DNA of 64,000 nt from Rhynchosporium graminicola (GCA_900074885.1 FJUW01000001.1:1116001-1180000); one strand, 5' to 3'. Numbered from the stretch's first letter, positions 35,172-47,608 are shown. Notes: generated from the letters alone by a model not told the origin. Translations and numbers: made by a program.

Positions 35172-35530
35172 ACTTGGTACAGGGCGAAAATGATGTGCAA
35201 AGTAGAGTCTGTGCGTCACTCTACGAGTTTCTAATATAGGAAATCCTTATAAGGGGTTCTACCTAATGATAAAGCGATACTGTGTAGTACATTAGGGGAA
35301 ATAGTCATAAAGTATCTAGAGTATTAAGGCCTAGAATTATATATTAATTGCCCCTTGTACTAAATAGGCTATGCACTCTAGTTACTTTGTGACTATTTCC
35401 CCCAATATACTACACAGTATCGCTTTATCATTAGGTAGAACCCCTTATAAGGATTTCCTATATTAGAAACTCGTAGAGTGACGCATAGACTCTACTTTGC
35501 ATATTATTTTCCGCCCTTTACTAAGTACGT
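35172..35530. mobile_element. foldback (long inverted-repeat) element
   Basis: Two arms of about 150 bp (35172-35323 and 35375-35530) are near-perfect reverse complements around a spacer of about 50 bp. The arms share words such as AAGTAGAGTCT, CACTCTACGAG and CTTATAAGGGG; only a few substitutions and 1-bp gaps separate them. The outer ends carry CTTGGTAC on the left and its counterpart GTACTTAG on the right. It has no coding capacity. It may be a MITE or foldback transposon, or the hairpin could make small RNA. Confidence 0.75.
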
Positions 35531-36034
35531 AACGCTGTTCTGAGGAAAACATTACTCCCTTGCGATTTACCTCGCTGTACGCGTCCTCCTTGGTGGTAAG
35601 GGTAAATAAACCCCGACCCTGTTGCGGAGCTCTAGCAGCTTCTCCCTCATAATCAGACTGAAATTAATGAAATGATTGGATGCTAGTCTGTGCTGAGTGA
35701 GGCTGGCTCGTGCTGATGAAGACAGGGTAAGGGCTCAGTTATCCTTACCACGAGTACTGTCCACCCCCTTCCCTACCTCCGTACTTCGTAAGCAGGTATA
35801 TCTGGCAGTATCATCATTATAAAGTATATTTTATACTGAGCCAGGTTAAGAATTTATAATTTCATTTTAATAGAGTATGATATATTGTACCTACGTAAGC
35901 AAATGATGCATACCAATATGGACGTAATTATAAGAAGACGCTCTATCTCTCTGGGTACCACATGTAAACCTCACAATGACCCCACCAAAAAACACACACC
36001 TCACAAACATAAGTCCCGACTCTACAACGCCATC
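35531..36034. promoter_or_regulatory. upstream region of the secreted-protein gene
   Basis: This 504-bp stretch lies between the foldback element and the small secreted protein gene. The left part still looks like repeat debris; an AT-rich block (35800-35890) precedes the gene. Confidence 0.35.
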
Positions 36035-36468
36035 ATGAAGTTTCTCATTCTCTCCCTGCTTACCTCTGGAGCAATATCGGCCGCAGTTGGAGGAGCGGGT
36101 CTTGGGGCTAGAGACGGTCCTCAATGGTGTAACTGCAGAATGTAAGGCTGTCTGTTCTTTCGATGTCGAAGGATGTATATACTGATTTAAATCTTAGAAA
36201 ATTCAACAGCCAGCAATCTATATATAGCTGGGATATTCCGACTTCACCTGGAGAGACCCAGATCAATGCGAATTACGTGTTCACTGAGGTGAGGGGAAAA
36301 GGCCATCAATATAATAACGCATGTCGAGTCACGTATGATCGCGGGCAAAACCCGAAGAATTGTGCTTCGTGGACACAAACACACGGGCCCGATGGACCGA
36401 ATTGTCCCAAGTCGATTTTCGTTAAAGGACAAATCACATGTACTGGATCTGATCACCACACTGGTTGA
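36035..36468 (+). CDS. small secreted cysteine-rich protein
   Basis: Two exons (36035-36141, 36198-36468), 125 aa, exact multiple of three. A signal peptide (MKFLILSLLTSGAISA) is followed by a mature part of about 109 residues with six cysteines (WCNCRI, NNACRV, PKNCAS, PNCPKS, QITCTG), enough for three disulfides. There is no further membrane segment or known domain. Size, secretion signal and even cysteine count are those of candidate fungal effectors or antimicrobial secreted proteins; the function is unknown. It stands alone in a gene-poor, repeat-bearing stretch, the usual setting of such genes. Confidence 0.72.
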
Positions 36469-38775
36469 GGAGGCTGTCAGATTGGCCCGTGGAGTTATAG
36501 GTTATATTCTTTTGACGCAAGTTTTGTAAGGAGATGGAATCAATATGTATACACGTGTCGCCGGGCCATGTATGGAGGACGGAGGGAGCCCGTCGGTGAT
36601 GACGAGTCCTGCTTTGGCGTCACAAGTTATTAGACAAGTCGTGTGTAACGAAAGGCGAAGAGAAATAAATGGCAGAGAATACATACTGAGTAAATCACAA
36701 CTATCAGGCCCCTTTGACTACTCAAACACCTGTATGGGATTACGCTCTTCACAGAAAGGTACCAGTCGAATGAAGAAGGCTCCTAGAATACTTGTCATCC
36801 TTCTTCGCCCGAACTCTGCTGAAGGGCGCACGCTAGGGGCGCAAAAACCCTCTTGGTGGCTGCATCTGCATCTTACGATAGCCTCAGACGCCACTACCTA
36901 GATAAGTGACAGGCTGAGGAAATTTACAGCGAAGTCGGCATGTGCGATGGATGCTTTTACGCTCGCAGCCGTCGATGGCGCGCACTCAATAGGCGTGGTA
37001 TTCTCTCCTATTGTCAGTGATGGTCGAAATCACGATAGACGAACTTTATAATCGACGTAATGAGACGAGGCTGGGCAAGTTTGTCTTTAGCTATATAAAG
37101 AGAAATTAGCCAGGTGATTGTAAAGGTCGCAGGTCAATGATTAAGTTGCAAAAGCATCTCGGGTCACAACCCGAAGTAATTGTTCAAATTCATAGTCAAA
37201 ATAGGTAACTTTAAAACTCTGAAATGAGCAATTTACAAAAAAATCCCTCATAGCTTCGCTGAGACGAATGTGGCTCGCCTCGGTTCGAGTCTATCATTAA
37301 GGAAGTCAAAAATTGATCATACCTTGCAAAACGAAGCAAGCAACATTGAGTACTTTCGTCAGGGATTATGAAAGGATTAACCGTGGCAGCGACTTTGTAC
37401 TCACAAAACCCCAGTCCTGCTACTGTGTGTATGTTTCGAGTATCTACTTTGCCCCCTTTCAGGCTCCCCAGCTTTCGCTTTTGGTAGCATGAGCAGGGTT
37501 CTGTAAGGCTTCGTCAAATCCAATTCATCTTCGGCGAAGCAAGCGCTTTCAAGCTGCTAGTAAATCTGTTATCAGCACGTTTGAAGTTAGGAAAGTCATC
37601 AACTAATTACGCGACATTGAAGGGTTACTCGGCTCGCTCGGATAATATCCTGTAATGCTTCCGTGATTTCGGAACAGTCGCGATATTAATCCTGTACCTG
37701 GGAATTCGCCCGTAGCCCGAGATGAAATTGCGGAGGTTTCCCCCAGCATGCTTGATAACCATAAATGACATTCCCCATTGAAATGTCGAGAGCCTATCAT
37801 GAGTACGAATCTCAATGAAAGTGTACCAAGTAATTTCGAGTTTAATTCGGCCCGACTAAGAGACGCGGACAACCTGTCCCGCTCATTTCTGGAAGCTTTG
37901 ATCATTCGACTAACCCGCAGTCAATTCTCCGCACTAATCAAATATTGTGCTGAGGAACCAAAATGTCGAAAGCTTATCGCGCCAGGTAGCTGGGCATTAC
38001 CTGGAAGCGCTTGCTTGAATGTCAGGTGTTAAGCTTTCCTAGTGGATTCATCGACAGCGTTAGTGCTATGATAACGCGTATATTCGTAAGTGCTTGGTTA
38101 TCCTTTTGTCGGTCTGTTTTGGCGAGTCAGCGAGTTGAAAGGTTCTCAGAGATGGGCGCTCGCTGACTACAAGCTATGGGACCTGAGAGATCTCACAGCA
38201 TTCGGATTTTCTAGATATCCGATAGGCTCTTAAGCTTCGAGGTGTCAAAATACAGCCGAGCATCAAGCCATCAGTCTTATCTGTGGAGCCGTCACTAGAG
38301 ACATTCGAGTATTGGTGGGGCTGGGTTATGCCCGGTACCAACGAAGCTCGTTCATTTCAAGATATTCTGGCACGCCTTGTGTGAGCTTGTTCCTCTTGGT
38401 GTTCCAAAAGGAGTCTAGTCCTAGCCTTGATACGGCGATTCCGTGACAGCCAGTTAAAACTCTTGACCATATCTAACGGGCCCATTACCAGCCCATGCAG
38501 ACATGGAGGCAGCTATCTGCAGGTCGAGCAGGGCTGAGATTATTCCAGACGTCGCTCAAAAGTAAGCTAGACTGTTAGAAGGAGGTGAGTAGGTTGGCAA
38601 TGTTGATATTGGAGAAAGTACTTAACTAGCACTGAGCCCCTCTAGCCTTCATGAATCAAATGATCGCAATTGATCACCTGAAACACTAATTATCTACTCA
38701 CCGAGCGTGTAGAGTTGGTCGACTTTCATCCTCAATCCCTCCCAATACTGGTCATAAAAGACACACCTACTCGTT
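36469..38775. other. 2.3-kb stretch without a recognised gene
   Basis: Open frames of up to 118 codons (36545-36901 plus, 37603-37905 minus) show no domain and no consistent codon pattern. The right end carries the promoter of the amino-acid permease. Confidence 0.4.
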
Positions 38776-40604
38776 ATGGGTGTAAACGAGAAGGTCGTCT
38801 CCGACGTGGAGCTCGGATCTGATCCGTCCGATATCCAAGTCGAGGAGCACGGCCTGAAGAGGAACCTGAAGGGCAGACACATGCAGATGATTGCTATTGG
38901 TGGTTCTATCGGTGCTGGTCTCTTTGTCGGATCCGGTAATGCCTTGAACTCTGGAGGCCCTGGCTCTCTAGTCATAGACTTTATAATTATTGGCTTCATG
39001 TTGTTATTGACTGTTAATGCTCTTGGAGAGCTTGCTGGTATGTCTTTTTCCCTCGTGTGACTCATCGATTCAACACTAATTTCTTCCCAGCTCTATACCC
39101 TGTCGCTGGATCTTTCTACAACTACTCCGTTCGATTCATCGACCCTGCCTGGGGATTTGCTATGGGCTGGAACTATGCTATGAACTGGCTGGTTGTCCTC
39201 CCTTTCGAGCTGGTAGTCGCTGGAGTTACGTTGGCATTTTGGACTGACGCAGATGGATCGGGAAATCCATCAGTCAACGTTGGCGTATGGGTCACTATCT
39301 TCCTAGTCTTGGTCTGCGCCATAAACTTCTTCGGTGTCAAGGGCTATGGAGAAGTGGAGTTTATTCTCGGTTGCATTAAGGTCGTGGCTGTGATTGGGTT
39401 CATCCTGTTGGGTATCATAATTGACTGTGGTGGTGTCCCAACCGACACTCGCGGGTACATTGGAGCAAAATACTGGCAAGATCCTGGAGCCTTCAAGAAT
39501 GGCTTCAAGGGATTCTGCTCGGTGTTTGTTACTGCGTCTTTCGCATTCGGAGGAACCGAATTGGTGGGTCTTGCTGCCGCCGAAGCTGCCAATCCACGCA
39601 AAAGCATCCCCAAGGCGACCAAGCAAGTCTTCTGGAGAATCGCTCTGTTTTACGTCATCTCCCTATTTATCCTTGGACTCATTGTCCCATCTGATAACCC
39701 GAATCTCTCAAAAGCATCAGGAGGTCACACTCGATACTCTCCATTCGTCTTATCCTTCCAACTTGCTGGAATCAAGGTCTTGCCTTCTATCTTCAACGCC
39801 GTCATCACCATATCCGTGCTCTCGGTAGCAAACAGCTGCACCTTCGCCTCCACCCGCACTATCCAAGCTCTTTGCGCCAACGGAATGGGACCAGCCATCG
39901 GTGCCAAGGTTGACCGAAAGGGTCGCCCTTATGTCGTGTTGATCGTTGTCCTCCTGTTTGGATGCCTTGCTTACATCACCGAGGCCCACAACGGAGGAAC
40001 CATCTTTAACTGGCTTCTCTCGCTTTCCGGACTATCCAATTTCTTCACATGGGGTTCTGTCTGCTTCGCCCACATCAGATTCAGAAAGGCTTGGTACGCT
40101 GCGGGTCGCACTACTGATGACTTGCCATTCGCTGCGATGTTCGGTGTAGTCGGCTCATGGATCGGTCTCGGTTTGAACATTTTATGCCTCATCGCCCAGT
40201 TCTATGTCGCCTTGGTACGTACTTGGAAGCCCAATACTCCTTTCAATCTTCTCGTTGCAATGTTCCCAGATATTATTGAGACAGGTCTTATTATTCCCAT
40301 ATTGTCCTGAAACAAATTTGAAGAAGTCTTGCTAACCTCCAATGCGTAGTGGCCAATTGGTGGCGAGCCTGACGCTCAGGACTTCTTTATGTCGTATCTT
40401 GCTGCCCCAATCGTCATCGCCTTTTTCCTTGGATACAAGCTTTATTATAAACAATGGAGTGTTGGTGTCGTTCTATCTGAGATCGACGTTGATGCTGGAC
40501 GACGGGAGGTCGACTTGAGCGCATTCAGAGCAGAGTTGGATGCTGAAAGAGCGGAGAAGGCATCATGGCCAGCGTACAAAAGATACTGGGACTTCTGGTT
40601 CTGA
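38776..40604 (+). CDS. amino-acid permease (APC / YAT family)
   Basis: Three exons (38776-39037, 39091-40214, 40350-40604), 546 aa, exact multiple of three. After a short acidic N-terminus come the family signature LKGRHMQMIAIGGSIGAGLF and about 12 membrane segments, with AAEAANPRKSIPKATKQVFWR in the middle. The C-terminal tail ends in SWPAYKRYWDFWF, a typical fungal permease ending. It imports amino acids by proton symport at the plasma membrane. The specificity (general, proline or other) cannot be read from the sequence. Confidence 0.92.
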
Positions 40605-41418
40605 TCAGTAGATGGAGCATATGATTGCTCGTTGTTCCTACGAAAGGCAAGTGGCATTGGTCAAAATGAACGATTAGAAGTAGTGCCCGTGAAATATACC
40701 CACATAATATGAGCGTCAGATGGAAGACTGCACTTTGTGAGACATTTATCGGCAATTTATCGGCAATTTCAGTGCACAATCGATCGACTCAGGTCCCCTA
40801 TGAACCTGTTTGATATTGCCATTGTGCGGGCACTCAAGCGCGATATGGCAAGGCGCTCAAGGATCTGATGTCCGTGATGCACTCAAAAATCTTACATGGC
40901 GCCGGTTTAATGTGACTGTGTCTCTGATATGAACGTGCGGCGCTGATATATTGACGACGATGATTGATGAAGGCGTGAGCAGTGAGTGGAAGGAAAAGCC
41001 TCATCATTCGCCAAGCTGAACATGAAGTGGGCCGGCCAGCTACAGCCATGACTTCTAATATCACGTGATGTGTTGCGGCTGGAAACTACCCATCGAGAAC
41101 TGAAGAATCATTCTCTTTGATTAGGCACTGTTTATAGCTAATCATAGTCGTCTATTGGTCAAAGCTATAAGATTTCAATCTCTACATGTTCGGGCTGTAT
41201 CGAGGGCACGAAACAACAGCCCGGGGAGTTCTCGTCCGGCCGAAGCAAGTGCTGATGCGCGCAGCTCGTAAAGAACAAAGACAAAACAATTTGCGTTCAC
41301 TCGATAAAGAGTTTACACCTGTGAGTAAATACCTTGGATTTTAGAGACTGTCACGATTTGTACAGACAGTAGAATCTCCTCGAGAGAAACAGCATTGCAC
41401 GACTGTGTAATTAACGAC
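40605..41418. other. intergenic region after the permease
   Basis: No gene is supported in these 814 bp. A tandem GGCAATTTATC pair lies near 40751-40770 in the permease 3' flank. Confidence 0.4.
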
Positions 41419-41950
41419 ATGGCATATATCTATCAATCCCATTCTCGCTTAGATTTGTTTATTCACTTCATCCAATCACTAACTCGGCGTGGTCTGGAAA
41501 TCTTTCTCTTAGCAGGCTTCTGCTGGTCGTTATTCTACACCACCGGAGTCATCATCTCTTCGGTTCGGTTGATCAGCTACCGAAATATCGTCTTGCTTCA
41601 TACCGGACTGTTCATGGGATGTCTTCTATCAATTATTCCTGCGGACCTATTACAACGTTCCATACTCTCGTCGACCATTTTCCAACTTACGATGAAGTCT
41701 CTTGGCAAGATGATTGGTCCTGTTTTTGTTCTTCGGCAGCCGATGAAGCTTACTGAGAATCTGGCGTTGGTCGTTCTCGCAACAATTTCTCTACTCAGGT
41801 ATGTTGTTCCTGCCCCGAGCTCTTCTTTGATCTGGTTTGTCGCGTCTTATTCTTCTTTCTAGTGATTATTTATGAAAGGCCATCTTTTCTAATATATTTC
41901 CCAGCGTCGGTATCCATGTCTGGCTAGAAGATGCAGGGAACCTTCGGTGA
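41419..41950 (+). CDS. small integral membrane protein, unknown
   Basis: Two exons (41419-41798, 41905-41950), 141 aa, exact multiple of three. ATG 41419 was chosen; the codon extending it upstream is TTG. It has three or four hydrophobic segments (IFLLAGFCWSLFYTTGVII, IVLLHTGLFMGCLLSIIPA, NLALVVLATISLL) and ends in HVWLEDAGNLR after splicing. No family is recognised. The next gene in the same orientation is also a small membrane protein. Confidence 0.5.
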
Positions 41951-42242
41951 AGTGCATAGCGTTTCAAAGCCTGGATATTGTTGGAAATGGCAGACCTTTC
42001 AATGGCGAGACTTCGGTGAAAGACTGAAGTGATGAGGAGGAGTCCTGCTACTCATTTCATAGTACGTAGTAGTGATCGCACATGGAGAAACTATCTTTGT
42101 TCACTGGTATGATGCATTCGGAGAACAAAGAAACGATAATCAAAATGCAACTTTAGACCAAATAATTTTACCACCACCAATGCTCATGATTTCTTCAATA
42201 CAAAAATCCCCTCCGATATAAACCTGGCAAGACCTTACGAGC

Positions 42243-42857
42243 ATGACATTCTTCAAAATTCGTGAGCTTTTCGAATCAGCGGGCCTCGATTCGCCATTTT
42301 TGATTGGATCGAAGCCTAGAGCCCTCGAGGAGACTCTCGGGATATTTCTAGCAATCTTTGCTTTGATTACAGTGGTGTTCAACTTCATCGAAGAGCTACC
42401 TGTCATTACAGTGGGCGGCATCCATACACTTGCATACAGCATCTGCGGCTTCACCGATTTCCCACCAAATGTAGCAGTCGATGTTCTCATCTCAAGCTTC
42501 GTCATAATCATCGTCCTCAAAGTATTCTCCGGCTTCGTCAGTCTCATCCCGCTCGGACGACTCTTGAGACTGCTGGTTTTCTCAGCTGTGGCGTACATAT
42601 TTGTCAACGGACCTCGTATTGGGACTCATCGTGGTGAATCATATTGGTTGGATAGCCTGAATACTTGTTTGGAAGCACTACACATGTACTCAGTGAGTGT
42701 TGGCATTGCACTTTCTGGTATCTTTGTCAGTATATTTAAGAAGGATGGATACAATACTTCTCTGTTTCGCAGGTCGGCGGCGGTGTTTGCTGTTATCAGA
42801 GCTGGTATTCAAACAAGAGTCGAACGCATGGCTGCTAGGCATGGAGAGGAATATTGA
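42243..42857 (+). CDS. integral membrane protein, unknown
   Basis: Single exon, 204 aa. It has a short cytosolic start (MTFFKIRELFESAGLD), then four or so membrane segments (LGIFLAIFALITVVFNFIE, VDVLISSFVIIIVLKVFSGF, LLRLLVFSAVAYIFVNG, MYSVSVGIALSGIFVSIF) and a basic C-terminal tail (RAGIQTRVERMAARHGEEY). The long open frame with strongly hydrophobic periodicity supports a real gene. The family is unknown. Confidence 0.55.
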   Translation: MTFFKIRELFESAGLDSPFLIGSKPRALEETLGIFLAIFALITVVFNFIEELPVITVGGIHTLAYSICGFTDFPPNVAVDVLISSFVIIIVLKVFSGFVSLIPLGRLLRLLVFSAVAYIFVNGPRIGTHRGESYWLDSLNTCLEALHMYSVSVGIALSGIFVSIFKKDGYNTSLFRRSAAVFAVIRAGIQTRVERMAARHGEEY

Positions 42858-43386
42858 ATGAAGGAAATAAATACAGTTGTAATTGAGCGCAACCTGAATT
42901 GGTAGTGCATTCGCGTTGTGTATGATTTGTAGTTCTTTACACAACCTTGTCAGTCCCTGCTATCAACTTAGCCTGCCTGGGGCCTTGCTTCTTTACTGAC
43001 AAGTATAGCTACAGCTGCCATGGCCTCATCATTAGAAACGCAATTTGAATCTCGAAGCCCTCCGCCTTGAGCTTCCTTCGCAAGTGTTGACCGTATCCAT
43101 AGGAAATGGGAGGGGAAGCCAGATCATATCGCATAAGCGTAATCGCCAATATTTGGCATGTTGGGACCTTGATGGTATGTAAATTTCCCACCTTCAAGTC
43201 TCAGTGATGTTAGATAAGGGCCGAATTCATTTTTTGACCCCAATCCCAATCCTGATACATCGTATTTTACCTTACTAAAGAGTTGCAGTATCTTGTCCTG
43301 ACAAGAAGTAGCGTCTGGGACCGTAATAAATTTAGAAAGATCCCCTAAGGTATGTCTCAACTTAAAGAGAAGTCGGGCAACGCAAG

Positions 43387-43587
43387 CATGCTTTATGGCC
43401 CTCTCTCTGGATTCCAGATGCCGACATATCAACAGCATATTCCTGCGAGCTGCGAACGCTTATCGCAGAATGTCTCCTCCCTGAGCCTCATGACAGACCT
43501 AATGCGGCAGAGTTGCAAGCACGCGTCGAAGCAGGATACACGAAATGGAAAGAGACGGCAACAAAGCAGTTCTTCATCCTGGATTGA
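43387..43587 (+). pseudogene. protein-kinase C-terminal lobe relic
   Basis: This frame reads WIPDADISTAYSCELRTLI then AECLLPEPHDRPNAAELQAR and ends in TGA at 43585-43587. The C-L-x-x-x-P-x-x-R-P-x-A-x-E-L pattern is the conserved end of a eukaryotic protein-kinase domain (subdomain XI). I find no catalytic lobe upstream, so this is a fragment. A separate frame just downstream (43665-43994, 109 codons, ATG start) may be related C-terminal sequence but is not recognised. Confidence 0.45.
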
Positions 43588-43994
43588 CGATTATTCCACA
43601 TGTTCCTTGAGGCACGATACCACCAGCTGAACGGGCAGCTGTGGACACAGATTCCACTACAATCATGATATCAATCCATACGTTGATTGATGTCAAGGCC
43701 ATATACCTAACAATCCTATACATCCACCGAGTCACCACTGGTGCTTCGCTGAAGCGTGAGATTGGTATACGGTTGCGGAAGCAATTTCCTCAATTTGGAC
43801 GCAGCAAGATGGTCAGTCCTTATAGAAAGGAGTATGTGCTGTATTGGAAAGATGGGAAGTCTCTAGATGACCAGGAGCGTCTAGTGGATGATGTGATTCA
43901 GAGCCTCGAAATGCTATATTTGTTGGTTGTTGAGGCAGATGGGTCGAGATCGATTCCCTTCGAAGTGAAGTGCGATGGCTTCTTGCGGAGGTAG

Positions 43995-44984
43995 AGAGTA
44001 TCTCTCGGGCCAACGCAGAGATAGTCTTTTAGGCTAGAGCAAAATTCGAGTATAACGATGTGAAAATGGTCGATGTGTAATATTGCTATCTGCATATTAC
44101 TAGGGTTTGATTTGGTCTCGACGGTAGGTGAATATATAGCCCTTTGACAATATTGCTTATCAAATATCTGTACCATCGCAATGCCCTGATCTTTGTGCAG
44201 TCTTCTATATCAGTTTGAAGCTGGGAATCTCAACCACGAGCAACTAACTCTTGCTTTTCCGCACGATTCTTAATTTACGAGCGTTCATGCTGGGTCTTCG
44301 TTGAGGGGCAAGAAAGCAACTGGCTCGTGAAGATGATCCGTAGCCAAGGTATGACAATCGATCGGAGACGAAAGTGATATAAATCTTTCCGAAATGAGCT
44401 TTCCTCCAGAGTTTCCAATATAAAGATTCCGATAGCTTGACTTCGCCCAGAGTAATAGATTTGAGCCCAACGCAGATTCAGCTCAAAAGAACGCTACTCG
44501 ACTCCGTGACCGGTAGAAATCTATAAGAAAAGTCGGACATCTTCCACAACTTTCCTGAATCTCACGACGGGAATATAAACTGATTCGCGTGGATTGAAGG
44601 AGCAAAGTTATAGTTATAGTCGAGTGGACAATGAAAGCATTGTAAACCCTGGGATGGAAGATTTCAGGTGTCGGATTCGGACGGGGCAGCGAGGCTATGC
44701 CACCTCGGCTGAGGGTCGCCTGAATGTGGATCAAATGGATCCACTTATTTCGAGCCTAACTTGTAAGGCTAGCGCTGAATCTGCCAGCCTCGAACTGGCG
44801 AGAGGAGGCTGCACCACCAGAGAACAGCCTTGCAAAACAGAACAACCTTCTCCCATCTCCACCACAATCACGTACTCTTCAACCATCACTGCAGCTGATT
44901 AATTACAATCAAAGCTATCGCTCATCTATCTGCTGACCTCAACTACGCCTCGTTGACTCGAATTGTCTCGCTCGGCCTTGCGAC
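43995..44984. other. intergenic region upstream of the caspase-like gene
   Basis: 990 bp without a recognised gene. The right part (44850-44980) is C/T-rich and probably the promoter and leader of the next gene. Confidence 0.4.
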
Positions 44985-47608
44985 ATGGAGCCTTCTTCGA
45001 AGAAACGCCGACTCGCCCCGAAACTCGCAGAGCAGTCTCATGAACAGGTAATTCCCCATATTTGCCATCTTTATGCCTCTTCATCTAATTGAATCATTAG
45101 TCACAGCAGGCACGATTTGACTACAAATCGATACCTCCTCCACAAGAAGCCTTACCTCCTCCGGAGCGGAAAGACTTCGAGTCCTTTGCGCGTCACCTTC
45201 AGGATGCGGCGATGCTTATCTATTCGCAAGCCAATCAATCCCCATATACCAGTGTTTCGGTCTTGCTCGTACGATGGGAGGACGATTTGGATGTTGAGCA
45301 GGATATGTCGCAACTTCAAAAACTCTTCCGCGAGCGCTTCAACTATAGTACCGAGTCTTGGTGCATACCCAGCTGTCCAAACCCAAGCATGAAACTCACC
45401 GCGCATATGGCACAACATCTCGAGTATGCTAGACCAGATCATTTGTGGATCGTATACTATATTGGCCATGGTTTTATGGGCTCGGATCACAATCTTTACT
45501 GGGCTTGGTATGATTACATTTCATAGCCTTACGACATATACTGATATTAGAACAGCAATAATCGAGAAGACTCTTCGAAATTAAAGTGGGATGGCGTCAG
45601 ATGTATTCTTGAAGATGCACAATCGGACATCCTTCTCCTGCTCGACACTTGTGCTATTGCCGATGCTCCCACTGCTGGCAGTCATGGCATTAAACAGGCT
45701 ATTGCTGCATACAGTCCCGAACAGATGACCAAGGAGCCGGGACCACGTTCTTTTACATTCAATCTCATTGAGGCCCTGAATAGACTTGGTACCGGTCGCC
45801 CTTTCAGCACTCAACGTCTCCATGAAGAAATCATATCCATACAGCACGACAAATTCTTGCAAACCTCCGGCTTGACCAATGGCTCCATCAAGTCTTCACC
45901 TGGCCGCGAGCGGCTGCCAGTTATCTTCTCGTTGACTCCAGGTGCGATGCAGAGCATTACGATCTCTCCAACTCCTCAGCAGACTCTTGGTGGTTCAATT
46001 GGCTCGCCCCTTGGCTCTCCTGACCATGAACTACTACCTTCAGGAAGCCTTCATAACGAGCAACAACTTCTGAAAATTGGCTCAAACGCCGACCTAACAT
46101 TTGATGAGATGAGGGCGTTGGTGTGCACGACCTTTCTTGGTGAGCCAAGTCACGAAATGGCTTCCTTCAAGCAATGGCTTCTCAACACGCCTATTGCAGC
46201 AGCCAAAATTGCCCTGGAGGGTATGTTCCATGGCCCCCCAACGGTGCTCTTGATTTCGATGCCAATATCTATCTGGAATGTGGTCGCTGCAGATCGTACG
46301 TGCGCCTTTTTGGGTTATGTCAACTCGCACAACATGACCACAGAATATAACCATCTTATTGGTAGCTTCTCTCCTGTTCCAAAGACCGCAACTTTCAAAG
46401 AGCTTGAAGATGGGAAGATTCTCTTGGAAGCCCGGCAGGCTGCTACGAGCACTCCCATCATGACCCGTCACGAACCAAGATCAGAATCAATGCAGCAAGA
46501 TCCGATGCACCAAATCCTGGCACAGGATGACATGCCGATGGGAACCCCGAGTGCCCTTCCTCAAGTGGTTTTTCAACATGTTGATCAAGTTGTAATTCCT
46601 GGCCATAAAGATGAAGTTGAAGATTCCGTCGAGATGCATGAAGCTGCAGAACAACTAAAGGCCCTCAGCCACGTCCGACATCTAAGTCATGACCATGCCA
46701 ATAGTGAGCGGAATCAATCACATATACCATCAGAGGAATCACCTGGACTCCGAAGCGGCCGCGAAGAGTCCGTGTCATCACAAGAGCAGAATGATTCTGG
46801 TGCAGAAGATCAACTGTACAACTCTGGATACAATTCTCCCCGGCCAAAGCCTAGGAGGTCAATCCAGAAGCAGGGTCCCAAACAAGACACTCGTTGCTCT
46901 CTATGCAGCCATGCTCCTTTCAAAGATTCGTCGTCGCTTCGAAAGCATATCGCTGCTGCTCATACCCGACCATTCCCGTGCGCATTCTCCTTCGCTGGAT
47001 GCACCAGTACATTTGGTTCAAAGAACGAATGGAAGCGCCACATTGCCTCGCAACATCTCTGTCTTACCTATTACCGGTGTTCTTCGTGTCCTCAAAGCAC
47101 AATCGAAGGCAAAGGTAACGAGTTCAACCGCAAGGATCTTTTCACACAACATCTCCGTCGAATGCATGCTCCTTTCGCTATCAAGAAGGCAATCGCAAAA
47201 GGCGACAGTAAGCTACAGCTAGAGTGGGAAACACATGTAAAAGACATGCAAGCCAGCTGCCTAGTCACTCGTCGCCAACCTCCGCAGAGATCCGCATGTC
47301 CGAAACCCGACTGTTCTAACGTATTTGAAGGAGCAGGCAGCTGGGATGACTGGACTGAGCATGTAGGCCGGCATATGGAGAAGGGTGAGGCTGGCAGACT
47401 TGGTGTAGATAAGCTTCTTGCACGATGGGCCCTTGAACAAGGCATCATTGAGCGGAAGGAGGACGGAGAGTTGAGATTAGTTGGAACGGAGAGAGAGAGC
47501 GGCGCAGGGGCAGGATACTACAGTGATGGTAATGGTGGAGTTGGACCCAAGCGCGAGATGGGCGATGGATCGAAGCTTGAAGGAGATAGTATGTTACTTG
47601 ACAGTTGA
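44985..47608 (+). CDS. caspase-like domain / C2H2 zinc-finger fusion protein
   Basis: Three exons (44985-45047, 45101-45507, 45556-47608), 840 aa, exact multiple of three. The N-terminus is basic (SSKKRRLAPK). Residues about 60-260 resemble a caspase-like (clan CD) fold: a strand ending SVSVLLVRWEDD, the His segment LWIVYYIGHGF (about 140-150), and after splicing the Cys segment DILLLLDTCAIADA (about 185-195), giving a possible His-Cys dyad. A long disordered middle follows. Residues about 600-690 hold C2H2 fingers (CSLCSHAPFKDSSSLRKHI, CAFSFAGCTSTFGSKNEWKR, CSSCPQ...FTQHLRRMH), with a further finger-like CPKPDCSNVF near 740. The function is unknown: a protease-like or sensor domain tied to DNA binding. 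Splicing is needed to see the His and Cys segments together. Confidence 0.8.

Noticed and set aside
43009..43438. Overlapping minus-strand frames (62 and 104 codons) as a gene
   Set aside because: No clean splice joins them, and the plus strand of the same area carries a recognisable kinase tail.
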